Below the pieces are notes generated by a model, which was given only the letters and a program-made list of their open reading frames with translations, had not been told where the DNA came from and did not search any database. A stretch of 64,000 nt of DNA from positions 186,001 to 250,000 of the forward strand of contig WHUZ01000015.1 of the NCBI GenBank assembly GCA_015179045.1, given 5' to 3'. Origin of the DNA: Kalaharituber pfeilii (Eukaryota; Ascomycota; Pezizomycetes; Pezizales; Pezizaceae). The position numbers were made by a program, and so were the translations under genes. Within the stretch, counting starts at the first letter, position 1, and each line of letters starts with the position of its first letter. Of this stretch, positions 33,992 through 46,422 are shown in pieces.

Positions 33992-35260
33992 ATGATGAAG
34001 GTAAAGAAGGCGGAGGATGCAGTGGCACCAAAGGAAAAGGCGTACAAGGAGTTCGTGGCGGGGATATTTCCGGGAGTGACGAAGCTGCGTGGTATATAAA
34101 TTGTTAAGTGCTAGTAACATTTTGGAGCTTGAAGGTTGGATAGTCGGACATCCGTATGCACCTCCTCATCCTCCTCCCGTATCCTCTATATCCCTGAAAC
34201 ATTCAGCTTAATGCACACCTTCATAATCCAGCTTCGACACCCTCAAAGTCCGTCTATAAACGGTGCTGTCGAGCCAGTTCAATGGCCCATCGACTTTCTC
34301 CTGAAAACGCTTCACAAAGAAGGTATTCGCAGCTTGTACAAAGGGGCTATGCCGTCATTGGTGGGATGGATATTTATGGATTCTGTGTTCGTAATATATA
34401 CACTCTAAATATACCCATTTTCACCTGCACAATGAAAATGTTTTGACCGTTGACACTTACTGCCCCACCCCCCTTCTCTCCCTTGAGGGAGGGGAGGATG
34501 CTCGGCTCAATGACAAATTACCGCACGCTTCTCCGACAGTATCAATACGAGCCCGTGCATTAACATCCACCTAACAAACCTCTTCCCCACTTAGTATATG
34601 CAATCGCAAGGCTTGGTGGTGGATGGACCATGTCATTCGTCGCAGCATCGATGGAACACATTAAAGCCAGATTACTAGTCCAGTATCATGATCCTCAGCT
34701 GCATGGCTCCTCCTCCGTCCTCACCATCACCACCAGCGCCTCCGCTGCGCCGCAGAAACTCTACGGCCCCATCACCCTCCTCAGTCACATCCTGACCACT
34801 CATGACCTCCGTGGACTCTACCACGGCCTCCTCTCGACCCTCCTCTTCCGCTCCCGCTTCTTCGTCTTTTGGGCTTCGTATTCAAACTTGGCGAAGTATG
34901 TGCACACGCACACCAGCCTCTCCGAGCCCATCAACTTCCTGGGCCAGCAGCATTGGAGCCCAGTGTTTCTGACTCACAAGCTACCCGTTTAACGTCGTAG
35001 AGCAGCGGATCATGACAGATCGGATCATGGTGGCTACGGAGAGAGGGCTGCTGCAGATGCTATGGATGGGTAAGGAAGGGGTGGAGCGGAGTATCGGAGC
35101 AGCTGGTATGCTGCAGTAAGGGGGGTGTATCTTGAGAAGGAAGGAGGTGGAGAGGGGTTGAGGGGGTATTGGAGAGGGTTCATGCCATGCTTTTTGAAAG
35201 CCTGTCTGGTGAATGCAATGGCATTCGTGACATTTGAGGGAGAAGTAGGGTTAGTTACTA
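33992..35260 (+). pseudogene. mitochondrial carrier family pseudogene
   Basis: Family: six-helix inner-membrane solute carriers with PxD/E-x-x-K/R signatures. Readable parts in order: KAYKEFVAGIFPGVTKL (exon from 33992), IVGHP and FDTLKVRL joined across a GTATGC...CAG intron ending at 34231, FNGPIDFLLKTLHKEGIRSL with LVGWIFMDSV, then GGGWTMSFVAASMEHIKARL (34611 onward), LRGLYHGLLSTLLFRS, TSYPFNVVEQRIMTD and GLRGYWRGFMPCFLKACLVN (to about 35260). It is broken by TAA at 34257-34259 exactly where family members have Gln after KVRL, by TGA at 34970-34972 where they have Trp, and by frame slips near 34390-34560 and about 34945. Substrate cannot be told. It is a degenerate copy, not a working carrier. 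Confidence 0.85.
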
Positions 35261-37425
35261 TTAAACCCCGGATACCATTGTCAAAAATAAACATATACAA
35301 AGTAGTACATATCTTTCGTATTTATTTGTCTATATTCCTTTTGAATTTGAATATTATATTTGAAATTTCTAAAAATAAAATAAATAATCACCTTCCCTCC
35401 CCCATACACATATATCATTTGAGAAGTTACCAGTTATTATGACAGATATATCGTTCCTGCATGAAACATTTGCTCATTGTCTCGCCCACTGAACATGCAC
35501 CCTTCCCCTCTTTCCACCCCCTTGTACGTCACTCAGGTGAAGTAGGTAGTAGAGGGTAATTAAGGTGTAAGTTGTGTAATTGTGTAACATTAGACTAAAC
35601 AAATATTAATAGATAGGAGGTAACAATCTACCTAGTCGGGGTGGGGTAGGCGCAGGGTGATGGCCACTGTCCTTCAGGGTAACGCTTGTACACGACCACG
35701 CATGATCCTACCATAAACATCAAGAATCAAAAGTCATGGTGCATCTCTAGCATTGATTCCTTTACTATTTACTCAATACCTTTTGTCAATTACGCTAATG
35801 TAGCCTTCTTATTACTAAATGCATTCGGATTGAAAATTACTCGTACACCAAAATGATACCAGTTGTATTTCTCCTCTTGAATAAAAGTTGTAATGCATTT
35901 GCATTTACCATGTAAAAATTAATATCGGCTTGCGTAGTAACACTCCATTTGCACAAGCCGCTAACATACGACATTTGCCTTCAAGAACCCTCCTCATAAT
36001 CACGTCCTGCGTGTCCGAGCGAAAGTCATGAGATGTAGGGGGATTCTCAAACATCGCCCGTATGTTTCTATTTACTGAAATAGCCGGGGGATGCACGACC
36101 TTTTCAATCTTCGCCGGTCGACTTTTCTCTTCTTTTTTTCTTTTTCCCTCCCTCGATTTTCCGGAGGGGGCGTGAGGAGAAAACTACATGGTCTCTAATC
36201 ATTGAACCGATATTGTTCAAAACGGAGTTTACTGCCCCTATCTACTCCTCCCCCGAATCAGAGTCACATCTCCTCCACCAGAAATGTCAAAACTATCTGA
36301 TATTGCTTTCCCCGACTCAAATCTCGCCAAAAACTGCGGCTTCCATCCATTTGGAAAGATCGATGTCTATGAGATTGCTTTATGAGAAATGCTTTTTTGC
36401 GGCTGATTTCAAGCCAATTCAGAGTAATTGTTGCCCAGTAACAGGCATAATCCATCAAACTCTGCAGTTCATAGGCCATACCCATCTTTCAACTCACTGA
36501 GGTTGGTACTCATGCCAGAAAAAAGTGTATTGATAATTTAAGTGCTCAATAACCCTTGATTTAAATAACTTCCTCGTATTGCAGTCAAAGAAAAGGAAAA
36601 TAGCTGTCAATCTCATAATAACCAAAGAAAAACACTTCTAGAGTATAAGTATGACTTCCATTTTTTACGCTTTCGTTTGCTACATGACCAACGCTTTGTC
36701 GCCGAGAATTTTCAGGTACCTTAAAGCCGGTGGGTGATTATACCAAAGCTCATATGGGGCTTTTGCCTGTCGTACGGCAGGGAGACCGATTTCGTAAATA
36801 GCTTGCGGCCCTGCATGCCTCAGGCCAAAAACCAGTGAAAGGTTTTGCAATATGTAGCACACTTACTGGCTTCTGATATTAGTCTTTATCGTCCTCTCCG
36901 CAATACAATTCATCTCCGGTACATTAGCACACCATCTAGAATAGAATTTCCTGCTCTAGCAACCACTGGTGTGGAACTTTTACTCAGAATGAGTATTTCA
37001 CAGCTAGGATCCCCTTGCCACAACATGCACAAATATAGCTAAATAGTGTTGTAAACTGCTGTCTGGTGAACAAATGTGTTAACAATAAGTAGCACGTTAA
37101 TACTTTGACCTTTCTGGACTTCACCTAAAAGCCCCCTGCCTCAATGCCATGAACAATGCCATTCCTCTCGAAAATGCCGTATACAACAGCCTCCCATTCC
37201 GGTGCTGTATTCAGCAAACTTTAGGAATCTGATGGCTAGCTCGTTCGAGTCTATATATGACTAATGACCTAGTAAATGCATGCTGGAGTAGTGGTGAATA
37301 AGCAAACTATAATCAATACATCGATACATCTGTGTAAAGTCACCGTATTTTCTAAAGCCCTTCGCGAATAGTCATATGCTGGGTTACGTGATATTAAAAA
37401 GAAAAGATGAAAAAATGCTCAATAT
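35261..37425. other. spacer, no supported gene
   Basis: Frames at 35905-36096, 36213-36500 and 36680-36862 show no family motif. A SINE-like fragment lies at 37364-37400. Nothing else is recognised. Confidence 0.4.
37364..37400 (+). repeat. SINE-like tail fragment (copy 6)
   Basis: Contains GTCATATGCTGGGTTACGTGA followed by TATTAAAAAG, matching the terminal GGGTTACGTGAT-A(n) part of the family only. Confidence 0.4.
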
Positions 37426-37728
37426 CTAGCAAGAACTCTGGTTCCCCCCTTCCAAGCGAGTGCTCAAGGTCAACAATGACAAAATTATTGCCCAATTCCT
37501 TTGATTACAACTCAAATCACAATGTACATATCCAAGGTTGTATAGGAAACTGAGGCCTCTCAAAAATATCACAGATGTATTTTCTTTCAACTCCAATTGG
37601 TCCTGAGAGCGAGCTTGATAGTCGACAGGTATAAGATATGCTACCTTGTGGTAGTAGGTTCCTCCATAGATGACATTCTCAGGCTTTTTATCCTGAATGA
37701 TATAATACAGCTCCAACTAAGTCTTTCT
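37413..37728 (-). pseudogene. protein-kinase-like relic
   Basis: On the minus strand a stretch reads ELYYIIQDKKPENVIYGG, YHKVAYLIPVDYQARSQ, LRGLSFLYNLGYVHCDLSCN. The last part resembles the kinase catalytic loop (H-x-D-[LI]-S-x-x-N). Shortly downstream but in another frame comes NFVIVDLEHSLGRGEPEFLL, which would correspond to the DFG region. An in-frame TAG lies just before LELYY. The frame slip and the stop indicate decay. FunK1-type kinases are the closest idea, but too little remains to assign it. Confidence 0.45.
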
Positions 37729-38949
37729 AGGGAGGCATATTTCTAATCGACTGGAATTCGTCTGTGCACATGAGGTTGAAAGAATTGTTAAGATCCCCGG
37801 CAGATAGATGGATGAGAACTACTACTACATACAGTAAGAGTAAATCAATAAATTGAATACCCTCTTCCAGGGGGTAGCATAAGTGCGAATCAGACTAACC
37901 TGTTACGGAGATTAGAAAGTCTAGTCCATCACGTTTTGTTATCGCTTAACTTTTCCAGCAATTCACGTGACAGGAAAATGCAAAACTTTCTACGTGCTCG
38001 ATTTTACACCCTCACGTAAGATGTATATATCGTACGTAACTATCTAGGCTATATACCATCACATACCCAGGTCTACAGCTTCGATACACTTGCCTAGTAG
38101 GCAACCATGGCAAGTATAACGTGCTGTCAAACTCCCCAACGCCGCCCCCTAGACTATATACTAGTACTTATATTTTCCAAGTGATACACCAGCTTCCATT
38201 CCCAAGTATATATAAACAAAACAATGTCCTAGACAAAGGGGATGAAGGCGCATCAGTTACCAGCAAACTAAACTCTGAAAGTCATCTCAATAACCCCCAC
38301 TCTTCCTTCCACTCTCCCCACATATACACTCACAACCTGAACTAGGTATGTAGCTGGTCCTTCACAATTCAAAACTCTCAATTCTCAATTCTCAATTTCA
38401 ATTCTCCTCGCAAAATCTCCATAAGACACAGAGAGAAGCAAAAATTTCACCCACACGACCTAAGCGAAAGCACAAAAACCACAACCCAACAACTCATTTG
38501 GAAAGAAAAGTAGCAATGCCCCCACCAAAAAAAAAAAAAAAACTCAAGAAATAAAAAGAGATAATGTTGAATATGTAAACATATGAAATGAAGTTTGTTA
38601 GTTCCAGATAAGTCAAGGGGAATAAAAAAGCTGGATAGGCAGTGATGGTGATACCACATGCACGAGCACACAAGAGCACAGAATGGGGGAAGGGACAAAT
38701 TGAGGACAAATAATGAACAAAAAGAAAAGTGGCCGAACGACAGAACAGACAGCAAAAGCAGCAAATCAGCTACGCAAAGGAAAGGATTAAGAAGGCACAC
38801 ACACGGCGAGTCATATTCGTACAGTATTCATCCCCCACCACACGCATATTATACCATCAGCTCCCTACCTTCCAATCCACCTCATCCCCCATGCCCTGAT
38901 CAAAATTTTGTACAGAATCCCTCCCTTTCCCCGGATATCCCTCTTGTAG
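37729..38949. other. spacer and ARF6 3' flank
   Basis: No gene motif. Contains A-rich tracts (38527-38542) and a tandem CTCAATT run near 38375-38395. The last few hundred bases are probably the ARF6 3' UTR. Confidence 0.45.
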
Positions 38950-39877
<928 letters not shown>

Positions 39878-42800
39878 CTCGATCTCTTTACTCTCCAATC
39901 GCCCCCTTAATACTAGTTGGTAATGTTGTTGTGTAAGCTGGTGTAAATCAAGCTATTACAGTACTCCGATAATTATGCTCGCAGTTGTCGTCAAAATTTG
40001 ATGCAGTGTCGTAAAAGTATCGTGCCGTTGAACGGGATTAGCGTAGTAAGCTGATGTTGTTGTGTTGAGGTTTATGTGATGTGATGCGAGGTTGCAGTGA
40101 GGTGCAGCAATGTAAGGTGTGTAGCGAGAAAAATGGGGGAGTTGTTTTTTTTTCCTCAAGAGACAGGACAAATGGAAAAAAGGTAAAAATGAAAGTAATG
40201 AAAATCTAAACACCGGCAATTCGAGGGAAAAAAAAAAGAAAAAAGAAAAAAAGGACTTAAAAAAAAAGAAAGAAAAAAAGTTATAAAGGAGAGAATTTAA
40301 AAGAATTATTAGTTTTATTTTTCCAGCCTTCGCTGCCTGCAAAATTGCTCGCAGGTATGATTGTGTCACTGGATGAAAAGAAGCAAGATGGCGGACAGGT
40401 CAACCGCTTTTTCCCCTTTGCCAATCCGAATTTCTGACCCCTTGCTCGGGATGTCTCAGGCGTGAATTCCGAGAGCGGGATGGTCAGGCGGTAGAATCTG
40501 TGGACCCTTTTATCTTTACTTTCTTACCCCTGGGGGGTGTCGGCGTCGATGAACGAGTAGGGGGAGGGAATGAAAAATCACAGTGACAGCCGGGTTCTGT
40601 GTGACCAGATGACGGCGATGGTGCTGGAGATGGATGGAGTGCTGTGTGCTATTGAGGATACTAGCTTTGCGAGAGCTGGGAAAAGAAATACTTTGCCTTA
40701 AGGGGGGTAAGGCAAAAAGCAAGCAGCAATATAGACTTGACTGACTTGGGCGAGCGGATGAACGAACCTCAAATTGGGGGGAAAGGGTGGAGGAATGGGA
40801 AGGGTTTCGAGTAGAGTCGCGAGGGACCGCCAATTAATTAACTCGGCAAGCCTTGTGCAGGCGAGGGGAGCCAGATACGGGCTGGCTCAGCAAGCGGGCA
40901 GGGGACGCTTGGCCGGAGCTTTGGTGAGGGGAGACGGCAGAGCACGCAGCAGAGACACGCAGCGGGCTAGGATCACGTCGACTGGGCCGCGATTGACATT
41001 GAAGATACACAGAACGCAGCAGAAACAGCAGAAGAAGCGCAAGGCTGGAAAAGGGGCGAATGGCAAGGCGCGTTGAGCTGCAGCCGCAGCCAAGCTTTGC
41101 TCAGGCTTTGGGCAGGCTGCGATGCCTCGGCCGCGACGCGAGCTGCGAGCTTCAGCCAGCTTCAGCCAGCTTCCTTCTCATCCCTCTGCATCTCCACTGG
41201 ATACTGGATAGTCCCGCAGCGTTTATGATTCATTGTCCGTTTACAAGGAAGGAGATGTGTAAGCAATAATTTACAGGGCTGTCGTCCGCACCATCGTGGC
41301 ACTGCGCGTGCCGAATGAAAAATAGGAGCTCCTAGTACGGCAGTGATCGCCGCGCCGCGTTGCTGAAATTACACTTTTTCTTTCCAAAATGCGCGATCGC
41401 TGTGGAGTAATTTAGAAAAGCATATTTAAAGCAAACTTCTGAGTTAACGAACACCCTGCTGCAAGGAACCATCGTGGGCAGGTGCAGCTACATATAATAA
41501 ATGAGCGGCGGCATCTCAATTCTCATGGGTGCCTGCAGAATAATTTATAAAAGTAAACCACCGTCTGGCTCCCCTTTTTTTTGGCCTTCTCAATGTACGT
41601 GGTCTAATTGCGAAACAAACCCATATGCCGCGCTCCCCTTTCCAGTCCCAATTGTTTCTCTCAATTCCAACCTGCGCTGCCCAAAGCATCGTACACGAAT
41701 TCCAAATGATAGTGCAAGCACCAGCACAGACTGGGTCCATTGTTAGGACTCCGGGCCTGCTCTCCTAGTGCATCGATCAGCAACGGGCTCGCGCTTTTCA
41801 AACCCTGGGTCAGTCTTTGGGCTCTACGCATATCCCATTCGATTTCTACCGACTCCGACGTCGAACATGCCTAACATGTTTCTCGCAGCCTAACCAAAAG
41901 AGAAAATACCACATTTAACCAGCTCCATAAATATCTCCAAGTCCGGTACGCCAGATGCGGTTCGACGTTTGCAAATTGTGTGCGCCGCACACTGCCTCAC
42001 GCACGCAGGCCATCGTGGTATGATAGGATGAATGCACGATGGGCGCTAGTCCAGCTAAGCTCGCGCGCGCGAAGGTCGATAAATTGGGGATGAATATTTG
42101 CTCCAGAAATCGGGTGATGCGGTTTCCCCGTATTCTGAATTTGACACATGTGAGCCATGGCATGCGGCTGAAATCAACTGTTGATCCCCGCTACCTTATG
42201 TATTGGGTAACTCGTGACCCCCTTCCTTACTAATATAGATTATCAGCGGGCTTAATTATAGCGATATACTCCGCGCAGTATAATCCTGCGTATCATCATA
42301 TATGGTTTGCGGAAACGGAATGCGGACGCTGGATAGTGAGGAGCTATACAAATATATATATCAGGTGGCTACATCTACGTCGTACACTAACAAGTGGAGA
42401 GATAGTAGACGCAGGAATCGAAGGATATCTCGCGTCGCAATTTCCAAAGCATCGGAATTAGTACGGACGCAGAAGGGATAGAGCGGGACGAGCAGTCCCT
42501 TTAGCTATATAGGCAAACGAGCTAGGAAATTGAAACAGTAGAAGGTGTTACGGGTTGCAACCGACCGTTTGCAAACCGTTGCACCAAAAGGTAGAACTAC
42601 CGGTACCACCCGGTAGTGCGGTCGGCATATATAGGAGTATCCGTACGGGCCGGTCAGCGACTCGCTTACGTTTGCGCACGTGGTCAGGGATCTTGACTCC
42701 TTTAGGCGTCCACACGTACTAGTAGTAATCAGCTTCCCTCTGCCGCCATGGCACGCCAAGCCGTGACAGAAGGAAGAAAGGAGCAGGTTACGGGAAAAGA

Positions 42801-44508
42801 TGGCTGGCGGTAACCGCATGCACCTGAATATATTTCATAAGGGGTATGGGTGATTTGCGGATGCCACAGTTATTCATGCCTATGAGTGCAAATGGTCCTC
42901 AAATCAAGAGTGAAGCATAGAGAAATAAAATAGATTAAACTCCGCGCCCTAATTTTGTCCATGTTTAGAAGCGTAATGAGAACATCCCAATTTAGATACA
43001 CAGAAGTTGAGTTAGCAAGAACCTGTGAGGTATTATAGGCACACCTAGGGCCCTATGCATCTAGATGTACACGCTCTAGGGAAAGATGGAATGGTGCCTG
43101 GCGTTATGGCTTATATATCAATCACTTTCTCAGATGGTATCTTGTTGTCGCATACAGAGGTGTAGTCTGGTTACAGAGGTTGGACTTTAGTAGGTATTGA
43201 ATCGGCTTCTAGCTACCTATAAAATTATGCAGAAAAAGTAAAAAGCAATATAATATAAGCAGTCTTGTAATATAAGCATATAGCTAGTGAAGATCGATTT
43301 TCCACAACATAAAAAATTATGTAATCAATTGAGCAAAATTAGAATATATGCTACCATATTTTTAACAGTCAAACTGGGATCCATTTGATGTCACAGACAA
43401 GAAGAATCCATCTGCGTTACTTTTGTAGCCGTTGGATACAGAATTTCAAGATTTGTGCCTTTGAAGCACATTTCCCCTTGCCCAAAAAAAAAAAGTATCA
43501 AGATCGCCTTCAGGCCCGGAAATAGTGTATGCAAGGCTGTGTGCAGGAAATGGAGGAAATAGTGACACTGTGAATACATAGATGCCGCGGGGTGGGGGGG
43601 GATCATACAAGTGCCAGTCTGCCTTTTTATACTCCAGCAGGGCAGTATGGGAGTAATGAAATCAAATAATAAAAAAAAAGGTACCTCGAGAAATTGTGGT
43701 GGCAATCAGATAAGTAAGTATGAAACGAAACATTTCGTGCTATAGCGACGCCTGTGGCTGTGGCAGGTACCGTCACTTTTCACGCATGTACTTCTTACGG
43801 CAAAATACAATTATTGGACAAAAGTATAGTTACTCTTGGCAACCGCGGATATCAACAACTCTGCCACGTGATTTTTGCTTCCTCAGTCTGAGCTGGCTCA
43901 GGCACTGGGCACACAACGCTGTACAAAGACTAAATTTGAATGGCTGTACCAAACAATATGGATGTGATTATGGAAACTTATCACGACAATACCACCGGTC
44001 AGGTTAACAACGTGGCTCTACCGATACTAACCACTGTGGCGAACCTATATCTAGCAGGTTGGTTAAATTCACTCATTCCCTCAAACAATGTAAATAAGAT
44101 CACCACTTTTGACAATTATCTCGCGAGTTCAAACGAGCTAGGAAACCTCGCTACCCTGACGCCATCCAGCGCCTACAGCAAGGGCTATACTAGTAGACGA
44201 CAATTGCCCGGATGTGAAGCCATGTCGGTGAAGCCATAGTTTACGTCGTCATGTAGGCGCTGGAAACCATGATCAGCTAAGGTATACGGGCCGAGCCCTG
44301 GTATGTTGGAGGATCGAGAGATCTGCGGCAATATTGCCGGGCTGGATGTCAGTCGGGGCCATGGTTGAGCCCGAGCGTACGAGGAGGGCCATGTACTCTC
44401 CCTACTTAGCAGACTGAACGCTTAGCTATCGTGGCTCATTTGTTTTTATACAGCCTCGTGCTAAGGATTTTCTTGTTATATATGGCTCTGGAAGCCTTGT
44501 ACTGTATA

Positions 44509-44745
44509 TCAAGCAATAGAGTCTAAAACCTTTGATATCCCCTTTATTTTACAACAGTAAGATAGTACAGTTACATACTCTGGACACATGTATCGATATT
44601 GAGAACCCTGAACATTCTGGAGTTTTTTTAGTCTCTCGATTTCTATAAAAAGATTAAGAAGAAAATTTATATCATTCCAAGACACAAGGCGACTGCTGTC
44701 TATGACAAGTTTACCGAAAATGTGTTCCACGCCGCTGCAGATCAT
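44509..44745 (-). pseudogene. unassigned coding-like fragment
   Basis: On the minus strand GVEHIFGKLVIDSSRLVSWN and FLLNLFIEIERLKKLQNV read like a helical protein piece, with possible splice donors downstream. No family recognised; it may be a relic or an isolated exon. Confidence 0.2.
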
Positions 44746-45171
44746 CGCCAGTCAGGCAAGGCACAGGCGGTGCGGACAACGACCTGTTCCGGCCTGGACC
44801 AGCCTGGACCGATTCAGACCAATGAAGCCGGTCCAGGTCAATCAGGCCGTTCGGGTTGGTGTGCGACAGTTGCATTATGATCGTTGACGATTAAGGAAGG
44901 AAGGAACGGAAGCAGGCTAATACTAGTTCGGTAGTAACCTACTTTTGTGGCAGTTGCGGTGGAATTGGGCCGATCTAATACCTAAAAAGAGAAAGTGAGG
45001 TTTTGAGACGCTGGCCCGACTCTAGTTACATGAATAGAATAGAGAAATGCAAGGTAAAAGGGCACATACAAGTGAAAAACGAAGGGGCAGCAACGACGTG
45101 AATGTGTTGGAGGATGATATCATCCTACTTGTCCTGAATGAGAGCAGGTACTTTGCCATTCGTGTCACCTG

Positions 45172-45495
45172 ATGGGGTTCCGTTGTATCCGTATTAAATA
45201 CAGTAGAGACATCACATCGGAGTTCAGGAAAGTGACCATATTTAGGGTTATTTTGTTTATGACTCTTCTCCTCCGGAAATTTCAGGATACTCCATTAAGG
45301 CGTCCACGGAACCCTACCGCGAACGACTCAGCCCCGCCTCCGCTCGGAATCTTACTACCCTAACAGGATCTTGTTGGGTCTTTTGATGTTGTGGCTGAGG
45401 AGTCGATTGTATTTGCTGCGAGATACAAGGATCCGTTGATGGGGCTGGTTATGGAGATTGGCTCATTGCTGGAGTCGAAGATGCCGAGCGTGTAG
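45172..45495 (+). pseudogene. unassigned relic with an in-frame TAA
   Basis: A single frame runs 45172-45495 and is interrupted only by TAA at 45361-45363. The part after the stop (SFDVVAEESIVFAARYKDPL, then GLVMEIGSLLES) has strong protein character. TAA at a possible former CAA codon would fit C-to-T decay. Family unknown. Confidence 0.3.
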
Positions 45496-45986
45496 GATGC
45501 TCCCAAGTGGTGGTACCAATTGCTGACTGGCAAAATAATTGGGCAATCCTAGCAATGCTAGGAAAGTGTTCATTCCCTTCGTTTCCAATATTCCCATTCA
45601 TTATACGAGATTTCACACATTCTGACATCTCAAACAGCGTAAGTTTACTCGTCGCAGCAGTTCACCACAGCAGATACCTGTGCCATAGTTATAGCGCCAT
45701 TGGCAATTATATTGCCACTTCGCCATTCTCAACGTACCCAGAACGGAAGATATCAATCCTGTTTAGTATTAACATGTGAAGCTGTACCTCACGATTTTTG
45801 CTGAAGAAATATAGCTACTGTGCAGGAAACAGGAAAATGAATCAGGACATGGGCGAGACATGGGAGTCTGTCACGAGATGCATGGCCGTGCAGCAATGCA
45901 GAAAACTCACCACTGAGTGACACGCAGTGAACGTAGTATTACTGGGTGCCACCGAATGGGAAACAAACAACGGTGGTAACGTAAGC

Positions 45987-45989
<3 letters not shown>

Positions 45990-46026
<37 letters not shown>

Positions 46027-46060
46027 CCATTACTCGTGTGCCGCCCTGTGGGCTATGACG
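45990..46060 (-). repeat. SINE-like 3' end with A tail (copy 7)
   Basis: On the minus strand: GTCATAGCCCACAGGGCGG, CACACGAGTAATGG, then about 36 A residues. Closest to copy 2 at 25972-26040. Confidence 0.65.
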
Positions 46061-46184
46061 AGAGTACAACGTAAGCATTGATTGTTCAGGCATATAAAGC
46101 TAGTATAAGCAAGAACAGAAGACAAAAGCACGACATGCTTGGGTAGGCTATATGAAGGGGTCCATGAATCCATGAGGAATCCTT

Positions 46185-46238
46185 GTCATAGGCTCGTAGC
46201 CTGTATGCGGGGTTATATGAGTTTTTAAGGAAAAAAGT

Positions 46239-46269
<31 letters not shown>

Positions 46270-46290
46270 AGAAAAAAAGAAAAAAAAAAC
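46185..46290 (+). repeat. SINE-like 3' end with A tail (copy 8)
   Basis: CTTGTCATAGGCTCGTAGCC, TGTATGCGGGGTTATATGAG, then an A-rich tail. A degenerate further module (CGTCATAGCGAATAGCGG, GGGTTAGGTGATA, A run) follows at 46311-46370. Confidence 0.6.
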
Positions 46291-46422
46291 TACTACTACA
46301 AGGAAGCCCCGTCATAGCGAATAGCGGAAAGGGGGTTAGGTGATATATATATATTGAAAAAAAAAAAATCCATGAGGAAAGGTAAGGTCCCAGGGAGTGC
46401 CTTAAGATACACCAGACTTTCG

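Larger units (their letters stand above)
39878..46422. other. long spacer with relics and repeats
   Basis: The first kilobase probably holds the ARF6 promoter and contains poly-A/T tracts. GC-rich, CAG-like DNA lies at 40850-41180. No complete gene was found. Protein-like fragments occur at 43940-44239 (+), 44509-44745 (-) and 45172-45495 (+), and TAGTCTGGTT at 43163. SINE-like copies lie at the right end. Confidence 0.45.

Noticed and set aside
42541..42600. Palindromic GGTTGCAACC-GTTTGCAAAC cluster as a regulatory site
   Set aside because: Short and isolated, with no gene nearby to regulate and no known matching binding motif.
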